A stretch of 64,000 nucleotides of DNA, taken from contig NZ_FOZX01000001.1 in NCBI RefSeq assembly GCF_900116135.1, positions 1,364,001-1,428,000 on the forward strand, read 5' to 3'. This DNA is from Saccharopolyspora flava. Its GTDB lineage: Bacteria; Actinomycetota; Actinomycetes; Mycobacteriales; Pseudonocardiaceae. Positions 37,479 through 46,090 of the stretch are shown piece by piece. Each line of letters starts with the position of its first letter. The stretch's first letter is position 1. The notes below the pieces were generated by a model. That model made no database searches and was not told where the DNA came from. It saw only the letters and a program-made list of their open reading frames with translations. The position numbers were made by a program, and so were the translations under genes.

Positions 37479-37509
37479 CGGTCCCGGCACCCGAGGGGTG
37501 CCGGGACCG
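37479..37509 (-). terminator. Terminator after the HbhA-like gene
   Basis: 14-bp perfect stem CGGTCCCGGCACCC and complement with a three-base loop, 13 bases beyond the stop codon. Confidence 0.85.
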
Positions 37510-37522
37510 GTGCTCGCGGTGA

Positions 37523-38185
37523 TCAGTTGTTGTCGCCGGTCTTGGCGGTGGTGGACTTCTTGGCGGTGGTCGTCTTGGCCGCCGTCGTCTTGGTGGCCGT
37601 GGCCTTGGCCGGCGCGGTCTTGGTGGCGGCCGGCTTCTCGGCGGCGGGCTTGGCGGTCTCCGCCTTGGGCTCCTCGGCCTTCTTCACCTCGGCCTCGTCG
37701 GCCTCGGTCTTGTCGGCCTGCGGCTGCTCGTCGTCCTTGGTGAAGGTGCGGGTGACCTTGCCGAGCACGTCGTCGGCCAGGCCGCGCACGTCGCCGACGG
37801 TGTCCTCGACCTTGCCCTGAGCGGTGCCGACCTGCTCGCGGACCTTCTTCACCTGCGCGGAGTCCTGCAGCTTCTTGAAGGTCTCCTCGCCGTGCTCGGA
37901 GAGCTGCTCGTAGAACTTCTTGGCCGACTCGCCGTAGGTCTCCAGCTGCTTGCGGACCTCGGACGGGTCGAGCTTGGCCTTGAACTCGCTGAAGTCCTTG
38001 GGCAGCTCGGACCGGGCGAACTCGGTGCGCTCGGCGACCTGGCTGCGGAACTTGCCGACGGCGTCGAGCACGGCCTGCGCGGCGAGGTCACCGGCGCCGA
38101 GCGCCGCCAGCAGCGGGGTCCGGGCCTGGTCGACGCCTTCCTTGAAGGCCTTGTTGACGTCTTCGGTCTTGGGGAAAGCCGGCAT
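37523..38185 (-). CDS. Heparin-binding hemagglutinin (HbhA)-like protein
   Basis: 220 residues. A helical coiled-coil N-terminal part (about 15-140, e.g. LDPSEVRKQLETYGESAKKFYEQLSEHGEETFKKLQ) is followed by an acidic linker and a Lys/Ala/Thr-rich tail (ATKTAPAKATATKTTAAKTTTAKKSTTAK). Mycobacterial HbhA has the same build; its tail binds heparan sulphate, and the protein also affects intracellular lipid inclusions. In a soil actinomycete adhesion to hosts is unlikely, so an envelope or lipid-body role is more plausible. ATG with GAGGAG upstream. The XRE gene upstream is six bases away. Confidence 0.9.
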   Translation of the reverse strand: MPAFPKTEDVNKAFKEGVDQARTPLLAALGAGDLAAQAVLDAVGKFRSQVAERTEFARSELPKDFSEFKAKLDPSEVRKQLETYGESAKKFYEQLSEHGEETFKKLQDSAQVKKVREQVGTAQGKVEDTVGDVRGLADDVLGKVTRTFTKDDEQPQADKTEADEAEVKKAEEPKAETAKPAAEKPAATKTAPAKATATKTTAAKTTTAKKSTTAKTGDNN

Positions 38186-38191
38186 CGCGGT

Positions 38192-38602
38192 TCACTCCTC
38201 GGGTTGGTGGGTGTCCCCATCGCTGTCCCCGTCGGCGTCTTGCTCTCGCCGGAACGAGGAGTAGATGTCCAGAAGCACTTGTTTCTGCCGCTCGCTGAGC
38301 TCCGGATCGGCGAGGATCGCGTCGATCACGGGGCCGGACTCGCGGCTTTCCAGGATTCCGGCCTGCACGTAGAGCGCCTCGGCGGAGATCCGCAGCCCTT
38401 TGGCGATCTGCTGGAGGATCTCCGCGCTCGGCTTGCGCAGCCCGCGTTCCACCTGGCTCAGATACGGGTTGGACACGCCGGCGAGCTTCGCCAGCTGCCG
38501 CAACGAGATCTGGGCGTTGTTGCGTTGGGTCCGGATGTAGCCACCGAGGTCGCTGACCGCCTGGTTCACGGCCTTGGGGACGGCTTTGTCCATGCGTTCC
38601 AT
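38192..38602 (-). CDS. XRE-family transcriptional regulator
   Basis: 136 residues. The helix-turn-helix is GGYIRTQRNNAQISLRQLAKLAGVSNPYLSQVERGLRKPSAEILQQIAKGLRIS (about 20-75), followed by a helical C-terminal part and an acidic tail. Its mycobacterial counterpart lies directly upstream of hbhA, and the six-base spacing here implies cotranscription. ATG with GGAGAGG. A GTGCTNGC dyad 39 bases upstream of the start is a candidate autoregulatory operator. Confidence 0.93.
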   Translation of the reverse strand: MERMDKAVPKAVNQAVSDLGGYIRTQRNNAQISLRQLAKLAGVSNPYLSQVERGLRKPSAEILQQIAKGLRISAEALYVQAGILESRESGPVIDAILADPELSERQKQVLLDIYSSFRREQDADGDSDGDTHQPEE

Positions 38603-38640
38603 CGGGCACCTCTCCGGTTCGACACCCACCATAACCTCGA

Positions 38641-38660
38641 GTGCTAGCTCTTGCAAGCAC
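38641..38660. promoter_or_regulatory. Dyad upstream of the XRE gene, probable operator
   Basis: GTGCTAGC-TCTT-GCAAGCAC, 8-bp arms with one mismatch and a four-base spacer, just upstream of the XRE start. Placement suggests autoregulation of the XRE-HbhA operon. Confidence 0.5.
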
Positions 38661-38695
38661 CCAGCTAACACCTTGGTGGCACTCGGCCGGAAACC

Positions 38696-39076
38696 CTACT
38701 GACAGGCGCACACGCAGAACGGATGACCTTCGGGATCGGCGTAGACGCGAAAGCTCGCGTCGAGCTGGTCGGGCGGCTGCGGCAGCTGGACCGCCCCGGC
38801 GGTGATCGCCCGCTCGTGCCCCTCGTCGAGCGTGTCCACGCGAACGTCGAGGTGCGCCATCTGCGGGACCTCCGAGCTCGGCCAGGTCGAGGGCCGGTGG
38901 TGCGGGTCGAGCTGGAAGGCCAGCGGGGCGCCGCCGGAGGGATCGGCGAGCTCGACCCACCGGTCGCCGGACTCCTCCTCGTCGATCCGCCAGCCCAGCA
39001 GCCGCCCGTAGAACTCGGCGAGGCGGCGCGGGTCCGCGCAGTCGATCGCGAACGCCGCGAGCTTCAAGGCACTCAT
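38696..39076 (-). CDS. VOC-family (glyoxalase/bleomycin resistance-like) protein
   Basis: 126 residues in two beta-alpha-beta-beta-beta halves: LAAFAIDCADPRRLAEFYGRLLGW...WVELADPSG and MAHLDVRVDTLDEGHERAITAGAVQL...FRVYADPEGHPFCVCAC. Metal-ligand histidine is in MAHLDV, and the final glutamate in DPEGHPF. Member of the large VOC superfamily in actinobacteria; substrate unknown. ATG with GAGGAG. Diverges from the CGNR gene. Confidence 0.9.
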   Translation of the reverse strand: MSALKLAAFAIDCADPRRLAEFYGRLLGWRIDEEESGDRWVELADPSGGAPLAFQLDPHHRPSTWPSSEVPQMAHLDVRVDTLDEGHERAITAGAVQLPQPPDQLDASFRVYADPEGHPFCVCACQ

Positions 39077-39177
39077 CGCACTTCTCCTCAGCTGTGTCGG
39101 AGCTAACTAACCACCAATCAGCAGAATGAGGGTTACAGGGGTCGGCCGCAACCCCCTACTGGCTTACGATGGTGTCC

Positions 39178-39714
39178 GTGAACAGCAGAGCTGTCGCTCC
39201 GGAAGTGGACCGTGCGTCTGTGCTGGAGGCGGTCGGACTCGACTTCGACCACGACATCGAGCTAGTCCTGGCCTTCCTCAACACCTGCGACGCCGAGAAG
39301 GGCACCGAAGTCCTCGACGATCACGCCCAATGGCAGCGGTGGTGCACCGAACGCGGCCTGGTCGTGGTTCCCGAAGTCGAAGCGGCCCGCGAGATCCGCG
39401 ACACCATGCGGTCGTCGGTGGCCTGCGGAACCCGCCCCACCGGCCTGGCGAACACGACGTGGCCCGTGCAGGTGCAGCTGCGCAACGGCATCCCCTCGCT
39501 GGTCGGGGTGGACGCGCTGGGCAGCGTGCTCGTCGCCGCCACCCGGCTCGTGCACACCGAGCACTGGGAACGCATCAAGATCTGCCCGGCCGAGGACTGC
39601 CTGTGGGCGTTCTACGACCGCTCCCGCAACAGATCCCGCACCTGGTGCTCGATGCGGGTCTGCGGGAACCGGGAGAAGGCGCGCTCCTGGCGGGAGAGAC
39701 ACACCCCCGCCTAG
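39178..39714 (+). CDS. CGNR zinc-finger / ABATE domain regulator
   Basis: 178 residues. The N-terminal ABATE-like domain (DIELVLAFLNTCDAEKGTEVLDDHAQWQRWC) precedes a C-terminal CGNR zinc finger: ICPAEDCLWAFYDRSRNRSRTWCSMRVCGNREKARSWRER, with four cysteines as ligands. These proteins are presumed stress-responsive transcription factors. The GTG start is preferred over an ATG nine bases earlier because TACGAT sits exactly seven bases before the GTG, and the ATG lies inside that element. Confidence 0.9.
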   Translation: MNSRAVAPEVDRASVLEAVGLDFDHDIELVLAFLNTCDAEKGTEVLDDHAQWQRWCTERGLVVVPEVEAAREIRDTMRSSVACGTRPTGLANTTWPVQVQLRNGIPSLVGVDALGSVLVAATRLVHTEHWERIKICPAEDCLWAFYDRSRNRSRTWCSMRVCGNREKARSWRERHTPA

Positions 39715-39723
39715 GGCGCGGAA

Positions 39724-40983
39724 CTAGATCAGCAGCTCCGAGATCGCGTAGATCGCCAGGCCGGCCAGGGCGCCGACGACGGTGCCGTTGATGCGGATGA
39801 ACTGCAGGTCCCTGCCGACCTGCAGCTCGATCTTGCGCGAGGTCTCCTGCGCGTCCCAGCGCTCCACCGTGTCGGTGATCAGCGTGGTCAGCTCGTCCCG
39901 GTAGTTCGACACGACGTAGGTCGCGGCGCCCTCCAGCCAGCCGTCGACCTTCTCCCGCAGCTCGGGCTCGGCGTGCAGCCGGGCGCCGAGCGAGCGGAGG
40001 CCGTCGCGGACCCGCACGCGCAGCTCGCTGGACGGGTCCTCGGCGGCGTCGAGCAGCATCTTCTTGGCGGTGCCCCAGGCCGACGACACCAGGTTCTGCA
40101 CCTCCGGGTGCTCCAGCACCTGGTGCTTGATCTGCTCGGCCTTGGCCATCGTCTTCTCGTCGTGCTGCAGGTCGTGGGCGAACTCGACCAGGAAGCGGTC
40201 CACGGCCTGGCGCATCGGGTGCTCGGAATCGGTGCGCACCGCCCACGCGAACGACAGGACCTCGGCGTAGATCTTGTCCGCGAGCATCGCGTCGACGAAC
40301 TTCGGCGACCACGAGGGCGCGCGCTGGCTGACCACCCGCAGCACCGTCTCGTGGTTGTCGCGCACCCAGTCGTAGGCGCGGTCGCAGACCAGGTCCACCA
40401 GCTTGTGGTGCGAACCGTCGCTGAACACCTGGCCCAGGATGCGGCCCAGCGGCGGGCCCCACTGCTGGTCGACGAGCTTGCGCACCACCCCGTGCTCGAT
40501 GATCGCCTGCACGTCGTCGTCGCGGAGCACCCGCACTGCGCCCCGCACCGCCGTGGCCAGCTCCGAGGTGACCCGCTCGGCGTGCTCGTCGTCGTCGAGC
40601 CAGAGCCCGATGCGGCGGCTGATCCCGGCGCTGCGCAGCTTGTCGCGCACCACGTCCTCGGCGAGGAAGTTCGTGCCGACGAAGTCGCCGAGGCTGCGGC
40701 CGATGGTGTCCTTGCGGGTCGGGATGATCGCCGTGTGCGGGATCGGCAGGCCCAGCGGTCGCCGGAACAGGGCCGTGACCGCGAACCAGTCGGCCAGCGC
40801 ACCGACCATGCCCGCTTCCGCCGCGGCCCGGACGTAGCCCACCCACGCCCCGGCCCCGGCGTTCTCCTGCCACCGCGCGAAGAAGTAGACCGCCGTCGCC
40901 ACCAGCAGGAACGCGGTGGCCACGGCCTTCATCCGCCGCAGGCTCCGGCGCTTGTCCGAGTCGGGGACCGTCGTGGGGTGCAC
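39724..40983 (-). CDS. DUF445 family membrane protein
   Basis: 419 residues. A hydrophobic helix near the N-terminus (ATAFLLVATAVYFFARW), then VRAAAEAGMVGALADWFAVTALFRRPLGLPIPHTAIIP, the typical DUF445 opening, a long helical soluble part, and a C-terminal helix (GTVVGALAGLAIYAISELLI). Function unknown; the family is common in bacteria and sometimes named YjiN. GTG start; CACAAT six bases before it suggests leaderless expression. It converges with the CGNR gene with only nine bases between the stops. Confidence 0.93.
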   Translation of the reverse strand: MHPTTVPDSDKRRSLRRMKAVATAFLLVATAVYFFARWQENAGAGAWVGYVRAAAEAGMVGALADWFAVTALFRRPLGLPIPHTAIIPTRKDTIGRSLGDFVGTNFLAEDVVRDKLRSAGISRRIGLWLDDDEHAERVTSELATAVRGAVRVLRDDDVQAIIEHGVVRKLVDQQWGPPLGRILGQVFSDGSHHKLVDLVCDRAYDWVRDNHETVLRVVSQRAPSWSPKFVDAMLADKIYAEVLSFAWAVRTDSEHPMRQAVDRFLVEFAHDLQHDEKTMAKAEQIKHQVLEHPEVQNLVSSAWGTAKKMLLDAAEDPSSELRVRVRDGLRSLGARLHAEPELREKVDGWLEGAATYVVSNYRDELTTLITDTVERWDAQETSRKIELQVGRDLQFIRINGTVVGALAGLAIYAISELLI

Positions 40984-41121
40984 TCCACGATTGTGGCAGC
41001 GTTTTCGGGCAAGCCGGGGCGAACGCGACGACGTGAGCGTCGACACGACGCCCGATCCCACTCCACGGGAGCCTTAAAACGCTGGTCACGCGGGTTGTTC
41101 GGTGTATTAGGCTCGGCAGGC

Positions 41122-42288
41122 GTGCGCACTCCTGCTCTGACCTCGCGTCTCCAGCCGTTCACGTCCACGATCTTCGCGGAGATCACCGAGCTGGCCCGCC
41201 GCACCGGCGCGGTCAACCTCGGCCAGGGGTTCCCCGACACCAACGGCCCGGAGGCCATGCTGCGCGTCGCGCGGGACGCCATCGCCAACGGCGTGAACCA
41301 GTACCCGCCGGGCGCCGGTGAGCCGGAGCTGCGCGAGGCCATCAGCGAGCACCGCGCCCGCTACGGCACCGAGTACGACCCCGCCGACCAGGTGCTGGTC
41401 ACCGTCGGCGCCACCGAGGCGCTGACCGCGACGATGATGGCGCTGGTCGAGCCCGGCGAGGAGGTCGTGCTCGTCGAGCCCTACTACGACTCCTACCCCG
41501 TCGCGGTCGCGATGGCCGGTGGCGTGCGCAAGACCGTCGGCCTGCGCCAGGGCCCCGACCACCGCTTCGAGCTCGACCTCGACCAGCTGCGCTCGGTCGT
41601 CGGCCCGCAGACCCGGGCGCTGATCCTCAACTCGCCGCACAACCCGACCGGCACCGTGTTCACCGACGACGAGCTCGCGGCGATCGCCCAGGTCTGCCGG
41701 GACAACGACGTCATCGCCGTCACCGACGAGGTCTACGAGCACCTCCTGTTCGACGGCCGCGAGCACCACCCGCTGGCGAGCCTGCCCGGCATGGCCGAGC
41801 GCACCGTGTCGATCTCCAGCGTCGGCAAGAGCTTCAGCGCCACCGGCTGGAAGATCGGCTGGGTGTGCGGACCGGCCGAGCTGGTCGCGGCGGTGCGGGC
41901 CGCCAAGCAGTTCATGACCTTCGTCGGCGGCGCCCCGTTCCAGCCGGCCGTCGCCCACGCCCTGCGGCACGAGCTGCCCTGGGTCGAGAACCTGCGCAGC
42001 GACCTGCAGCGCAAGCGCGACCGGCTGGCCGAAGGCCTCGGTGAAGCGGGCTTCGACGTGCTCGACAGCGAAGGCACCTACTTCATCTGCACCGACGTCC
42101 GCCCGCTCGGCTACACCGACGGCGCCGAGTTCTGCCGCTCGCTGCCGGAACGCGTCGGCGTGGCCGCCATCCCCGTCCAGGTCTTCTGCGACAACCCCGG
42201 CGACTTCCAGCACCTGGTCCGCTTCGCCTTCTGCAAGAAGGACGAGGTCCTGGACGAGGGGATCCGGCGCCTGCACAAGCTCCGCTAG
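41122..42288 (+). CDS. Class I/II pyridoxal-phosphate aminotransferase
   Basis: 388 residues, fold type I. PLP lysine in SISSVGKSFSATGWKIGW (about residue 237), the Asn-His-Pro-Thr-Gly motif LILNSPHNPTGTVF, aspartate in VIAVTDEVYEHLLFDG, and C-terminal arginine in LVRFAFCKKDEVL. The N-terminal VNLGQGFPDTNGP is typical of the kynurenine/glutamine or DapC-type branch (N-succinyldiaminopimelate aminotransferase is a common annotation in actinobacteria). GTG start with TAGGCT eight bases upstream and no ribosome site. Its end overlaps the end of the CHAT gene by four bases. Confidence 0.92.
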   Translation: MRTPALTSRLQPFTSTIFAEITELARRTGAVNLGQGFPDTNGPEAMLRVARDAIANGVNQYPPGAGEPELREAISEHRARYGTEYDPADQVLVTVGATEALTATMMALVEPGEEVVLVEPYYDSYPVAVAMAGGVRKTVGLRQGPDHRFELDLDQLRSVVGPQTRALILNSPHNPTGTVFTDDELAAIAQVCRDNDVIAVTDEVYEHLLFDGREHHPLASLPGMAERTVSISSVGKSFSATGWKIGWVCGPAELVAAVRAAKQFMTFVGGAPFQPAVAHALRHELPWVENLRSDLQRKRDRLAEGLGEAGFDVLDSEGTYFICTDVRPLGYTDGAEFCRSLPERVGVAAIPVQVFCDNPGDFQHLVRFAFCKKDEVLDEGIRRLHKLR

Positions 42289-44930
42289 CGGCTCGACGGG
42301 CCTGCACCACCTCCGTAGCCGATGCAGATGAATCCCGATTCCCCGTGCACGGCTTGGGCTTTCGCCAGAGCCGCGGCGGGTGGCAGGCCCGCGTCGAGCG
42401 CTTCGTGGAGGGTCAGCATGACCTCCACGGTCCGCTCGTCGGGGACCGGGACGACGCTGGCGATCACCGTGGCCGTGCCGCGTTCGAGCAGCGTGGCGGT
42501 CAGCCCGCTGAGCTGATCGCCCCTGCTGATCGCGGACTTGCCGACGTCGCAGGCCGAGAGCACCACCGTGGCCGGGCTCCGGTGCAGGCCGTCGAGGTCG
42601 TGCGCGTACAGCGGACCGTCGGCCAGGTCCAGGCAGGACAGCAGCGGCTGGTCGGCGCGGAAGTGACCGTGCGCGGCCAGATGCGCGACCGACGCTCCGT
42701 CCACTGCGGACAGGACCTGGTCGGTGCGCGCCTGATCGCCTGCGAGCAGCCGCCCGCCGCCGCGCCGCTGCAAGGTCGTGACCTCGCGCTCGGCGTGATC
42801 CAGCCCGGGCCCGGCCACCCACACCCGCTCGCCGCCCGGCTCGGACACGCGGGCGCGCGCGGCACCGCCCAGCCAGCAGCGGATCGACGGGCTCACCGTG
42901 ACCGCCTTCCCGGCGCACGCGGGCAGCACCGACCACGGCAGCAGGTGCAGCCGCCCGGTCGGCACCACGACGAGGTCGCGGCCCCGCTCCAGCTCGGCGA
43001 GAACCGGTGCCAGCAGCTGGGATTGAAGTTCCGCTGCCGCCACGGCGATCCCGTGCTCGAACATCGGCGCCGCCCGCGACGCCACCCCGCACGCCTGCCG
43101 CGCCAGCAGGTGCCGGAGCCGCAGCGCTTGGGCGTCGGCGGCCGATTCCGGCCCCAGCGCGTGCAATCCGACCTCACCGTCCACGATGGACACCGCGAAC
43201 AGGGTGCCTCGCTCGGAGAACAGGCTCAGCAGCACGGCGTCGCCGAGCTCGGCGCTGATCTCGGCGATCTCGGCCGGTGCGCGCAGCCGGTCGGTGCGGC
43301 CCTGCACCAGCATCGCCCGCCGCCGCACCCGCTCCTCCAGGTCCGCGACGGTGCTCATGCTGCGCTGCGGATCGGTGGAGTGCTGCGCGTCCAGCACCGC
43401 ACCCCGCAACCGCACCAGGGCGTCGTTGAGCGCCGGATCCGTCGGCGGCAGCAGCGCACGCCGGTGCAGGGCGCTGGCGCGGGAGCGCTCGGTCCAGCGC
43501 AGCACCAGCTGCGGATCGCCGACGCGCAGCGCGGCCCGCACCGCGACCTCGCCGAGCTCGTCGGCGAGCCCCAGCGCGTGCACCCTCATCTCGAAGGCGG
43601 CCATGTCCGCGGCCTGACCGTCTACCGCCCGGAGCCCGGCGCGGCAGGACCGCAGCAGGCGGGCGGTGTTGCCGTCCTGCTCGGCCAGCAGCGCGTCCGC
43701 CAGCCAGCCCAGCGCCCGCAGCTGCGGCGGCACCGCCTCGCCCTCGCGGAGCCGGGCGCAGCGGCGGAGCAGCTTGCGCGCCACCGAGTGCAGTCCCGCG
43801 CGCTGCGCGGTCTTGCCCGCGGTGAGCCGCAGCTCCGCCGCGGTGGCGCGCCAGCCGAACTCCTCGCAGGCGGTGGCGGCCCGCCGCGCCGCCGACACGG
43901 CGCAGCGCGTGCTCTGCCCGGTCCGCAGCTTGGCCTGCCACACGATCGCCGCGGCCAGCGCCGCCCACGCCGGCCGCTTCTGGGTGCGGAACAACCGGCG
44001 CGCCGCGCTCGCCGCCTCGACCGCGGCGGCCGGGTCGCCGTCCCGCAACGCGCAACCGGCGAGCGCCAGCCGCGTCTCGGCGAGCCTGCCCTGCCGCCCG
44101 GTCGCGGACAGCCGCCGCGCCGCCTGCTCCATGACCGCGCGAGCCTGCTCGGTCAGCCCCGCCGCTGCCAGCGCCTCGCCCCGGTCGACCAGGGCCTCGG
44201 GATTGGCTCGGACGTCGAGCCCGGCGGCCTCGGCCTCCTCGAACAGCCGCAGCGCCCGCGGCAGGTCCCCGGCCCGGAACACCACGCAGCCGCGGTTGTG
44301 CCGGCACCCGGCCGCCCGCGCGCCCCGCCCGTCGGCGGCGAAGAGCCGCTCGGCGTCGGCCAAGTCCTGCTCGGCCTCCTCCAGCCGGTTCGTGTAGAGG
44401 TTGGCCAGGCCGCGCCCGAGCAGCGCGTTCGCCCGCCAGCGCCGGTCGCCGTCGAGGTGGGCCAGCGCGCTGGTCAGCCGCAGCCGCGCGTCCCGGTGAT
44501 GACCGCGCTGGCAGTGCAGCAGCCCCCGCACGCAGGTCGCCTTCGGCCGGTCGTCGGCGGGCAGGTGCGGCTCGGCCGCGGCCAGGTTCGCCCAGCTCGC
44601 CCCGGTGTCACCGCGCTCCAGCTCGATCCAGGCCAGGGTCAGCTGCAACTGCGCGGCCCGCTTCGACCACCGCCCGCGCTGGGCGGTGGACAGCCCGAGC
44701 CGCACGTGCCTGCGCGCCTGCTCGACCATGCCGAGCTCGACCGAGGCCAGCGCGGCGATGTGCCGGGCCAGCACCCGCAGTTCCCCGTCCGGTGCCGCGC
44801 CCGCCAGCAACCGCTCGGCCTCGCGCAGCGCATCCCTCGGCACGGCGGTCGCCTCGTCGCGCCAGCGCTCGGCGTCCGCGATCACCTCCGGCGGTGTCAC
44901 CGCCGCCGCGGCGCTCAACAGACCAGCCAA
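42285..44930 (-). CDS. TPR-CHAT caspase-like protease
   Basis: About 881 residues. Residues about 60-470 are helical, tetratricopeptide-like (repeated AxxxLxxAexLxxAxG patterns); the C-terminal third is a CHAT domain. The catalytic pair is present: histidine in VAHLAAHGHFRADQPLLSCLDLADG (about 768) and cysteine in PATVVLSACDVGKSAISRGDQLSG (about 807). CHAT proteases are caspase/separase-type enzymes, several of which work in prokaryotic immunity. It overlaps the small beta-rich gene by 16 bases. The TTG start is uncertain; GTG ten codons on is an alternative. Forms an operon-like group with an ECF sigma factor and near a subtilisin-type protease. Confidence 0.92.
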   Translation of the reverse strand: MAGLLSAAAAVTPPEVIADAERWRDEATAVPRDALREAERLLAGAAPDGELRVLARHIAALASVELGMVEQARRHVRLGLSTAQRGRWSKRAAQLQLTLAWIELERGDTGASWANLAAAEPHLPADDRPKATCVRGLLHCQRGHHRDARLRLTSALAHLDGDRRWRANALLGRGLANLYTNRLEEAEQDLADAERLFAADGRGARAAGCRHNRGCVVFRAGDLPRALRLFEEAEAAGLDVRANPEALVDRGEALAAAGLTEQARAVMEQAARRLSATGRQGRLAETRLALAGCALRDGDPAAAVEAASAARRLFRTQKRPAWAALAAAIVWQAKLRTGQSTRCAVSAARRAATACEEFGWRATAAELRLTAGKTAQRAGLHSVARKLLRRCARLREGEAVPPQLRALGWLADALLAEQDGNTARLLRSCRAGLRAVDGQAADMAAFEMRVHALGLADELGEVAVRAALRVGDPQLVLRWTERSRASALHRRALLPPTDPALNDALVRLRGAVLDAQHSTDPQRSMSTVADLEERVRRRAMLVQGRTDRLRAPAEIAEISAELGDAVLLSLFSERGTLFAVSIVDGEVGLHALGPESAADAQALRLRHLLARQACGVASRAAPMFEHGIAVAAAELQSQLLAPVLAELERGRDLVVVPTGRLHLLPWSVLPACAGKAVTVSPSIRCWLGGAARARVSEPGGERVWVAGPGLDHAEREVTTLQRRGGGRLLAGDQARTDQVLSAVDGASVAHLAAHGHFRADQPLLSCLDLADGPLYAHDLDGLHRSPATVVLSACDVGKSAISRGDQLSGLTATLLERGTATVIASVVPVPDERTVEVMLTLHEALDAGLPPAAALAKAQAVHGESGFICIGYGGGAGPSSR

Positions 44931-45388
44931 TCCGCGAAGGCGGGCTCGGCCCGCTCCGGCCGGTAGACCACGCTCAGCGGCCCGCGCGGCACGTCGGTCA
45001 CCTGGAACGCGCCGTGCCGGTCGAGGTCGCCGCGGCGCTCGCCCGAGGGGTGGCGCAGCACGACCGCGCCGGTCGGCGGCGCCTGCCCGGCCCGGTTGAG
45101 CACCAGCCCGGAGACCGTGACCAGCCCGCTCGCGGCCGGCACCAGGTCCATCTCCAGCACGCGTCCGGGCATGGCGAAGGTCAGCACCCGGTTCTGCGGT
45201 TCACCGGTCCGCACCCCGGCGCTCTCCTCGGCCGAGTCGCCGACGAGCTTGAGCTCGCCCCGGTCGCGACCCGTCGATCGCATCGCGACCGCCGCGTAGG
45301 AACCGGCCAGGACCCGCTCGGGGACCGGGTCCTCGGTCTGGAACAGCTCGCGCAGCTTGCGCAGCTCCGCTGGAATCCGCTGGTTCAT
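44915..45388 (-). CDS. Small protein between ECF sigma factor and CHAT protease
   Basis: 157 residues, not clearly assignable. The first 45 residues are helical (RIPAELRKLRELFQTEDPVPERVLAGSYAAVAMR); the rest is beta-rich: LTFAMPGRVLEMDLVPAASGLVTVSGLVLNRAG, VVLRHPSGERRGDLDRHGAFQVTDVPRGPLSVVYRP, which looks like a carboxypeptidase-regulatory or Ig-like sandwich. No transmembrane helix and no HxxxCxxC zinc motif, so it is not a standard zinc anti-sigma factor. ATG overlaps the sigma stop (ATGA), and its end overlaps the CHAT gene. Inference: adaptor, sigma-binding protein or CHAT substrate. Confidence 0.85.
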   Translation of the reverse strand: MNQRIPAELRKLRELFQTEDPVPERVLAGSYAAVAMRSTGRDRGELKLVGDSAEESAGVRTGEPQNRVLTFAMPGRVLEMDLVPAASGLVTVSGLVLNRAGQAPPTGAVVLRHPSGERRGDLDRHGAFQVTDVPRGPLSVVYRPERAEPAFADWLVC

Positions 45389-45969
45389 CCCGCCACCTCC
45401 TTGGGCAGTTCGGCGCCGAACAGCCGCTTGCGCAGCTCGGCCAGGCACCGGCTCTTCTTCGGACCGATCGTTCCTCTGGGTATCCCCAAGGCCTCGCTGA
45501 CCTGGGCGTAACTGGCCTCCGGCGTGACCGCCAGGACGCGCAGCAGTTGCTGGCAGCGCTGCGGCAGCGCGCCGAAGGCCTGCGCCAGCCGCGACGCCGA
45601 GACCATCCGCATGACCAGGTTCTCGGCGGCCTCGGAGCGCTCGGCACCCTCCAGGTGATCGGTGTCCAGCCCGATCAGCGCTTCCCGGGACCGCGCCCGG
45701 CGCAGGCGGATCGCCTCCCGCCGGGCGGTCGTCACCAGCCAGCCCGGCAACTTCTCCGGTTCCCGCAACCGATCCAGGTTCTCCGCCAGCGACAGCCACG
45801 TCGCCTGGCAGACGTCCTCCGCGTCCGCGGCGTTGCCGGTGAAGGCCCGCGCGACACCCCAGATCACCGGCGCGTACAGGTCCACCAGTTCCCGCCACGC
45901 CTGTTCGTCCCCGGACGCCGCCCGACTCAGCAGCACCGCAGCCGGACCGGCTTCCCCGACCTCGTACAC
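45385..45969 (-). CDS. ECF-type RNA polymerase sigma factor
   Basis: 194 residues. Region 2: DEQAWRELVDLYAPVIWGVARAFTGNAADAEDVCQATWLSLAENLDRLREPEKLPGWLVTTARREAIRLRR; region 4: LPQRCQQLLRVLAVTPEASYAQVSEALGIPRGTIGPKKSRCLAELRKRL. The GTG start with GGAGG eight bases before it is preferred to one three codons earlier that abuts the same GGAGG. It is first of three overlapping genes ending with the CHAT protease, so it probably drives transcription of its own locus on a signal still unknown. Confidence 0.92.
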   Translation of the reverse strand: MYEVGEAGPAAVLLSRAASGDEQAWRELVDLYAPVIWGVARAFTGNAADAEDVCQATWLSLAENLDRLREPEKLPGWLVTTARREAIRLRRARSREALIGLDTDHLEGAERSEAAENLVMRMVSASRLAQAFGALPQRCQQLLRVLAVTPEASYAQVSEALGIPRGTIGPKKSRCLAELRKRLFGAELPKEVAG

Positions 45970-46090
45970 GACCAGCACCTCCGGAGCTCGGCTTCGTCTT
46001 CTTTCCCACCGAGTAAGAGGAAGAAGGGGGCCTCAAAGATTCAGTTCGAGCCGGATACACCACGATCGAGTCAAGAATTGCCCGCTGGAA

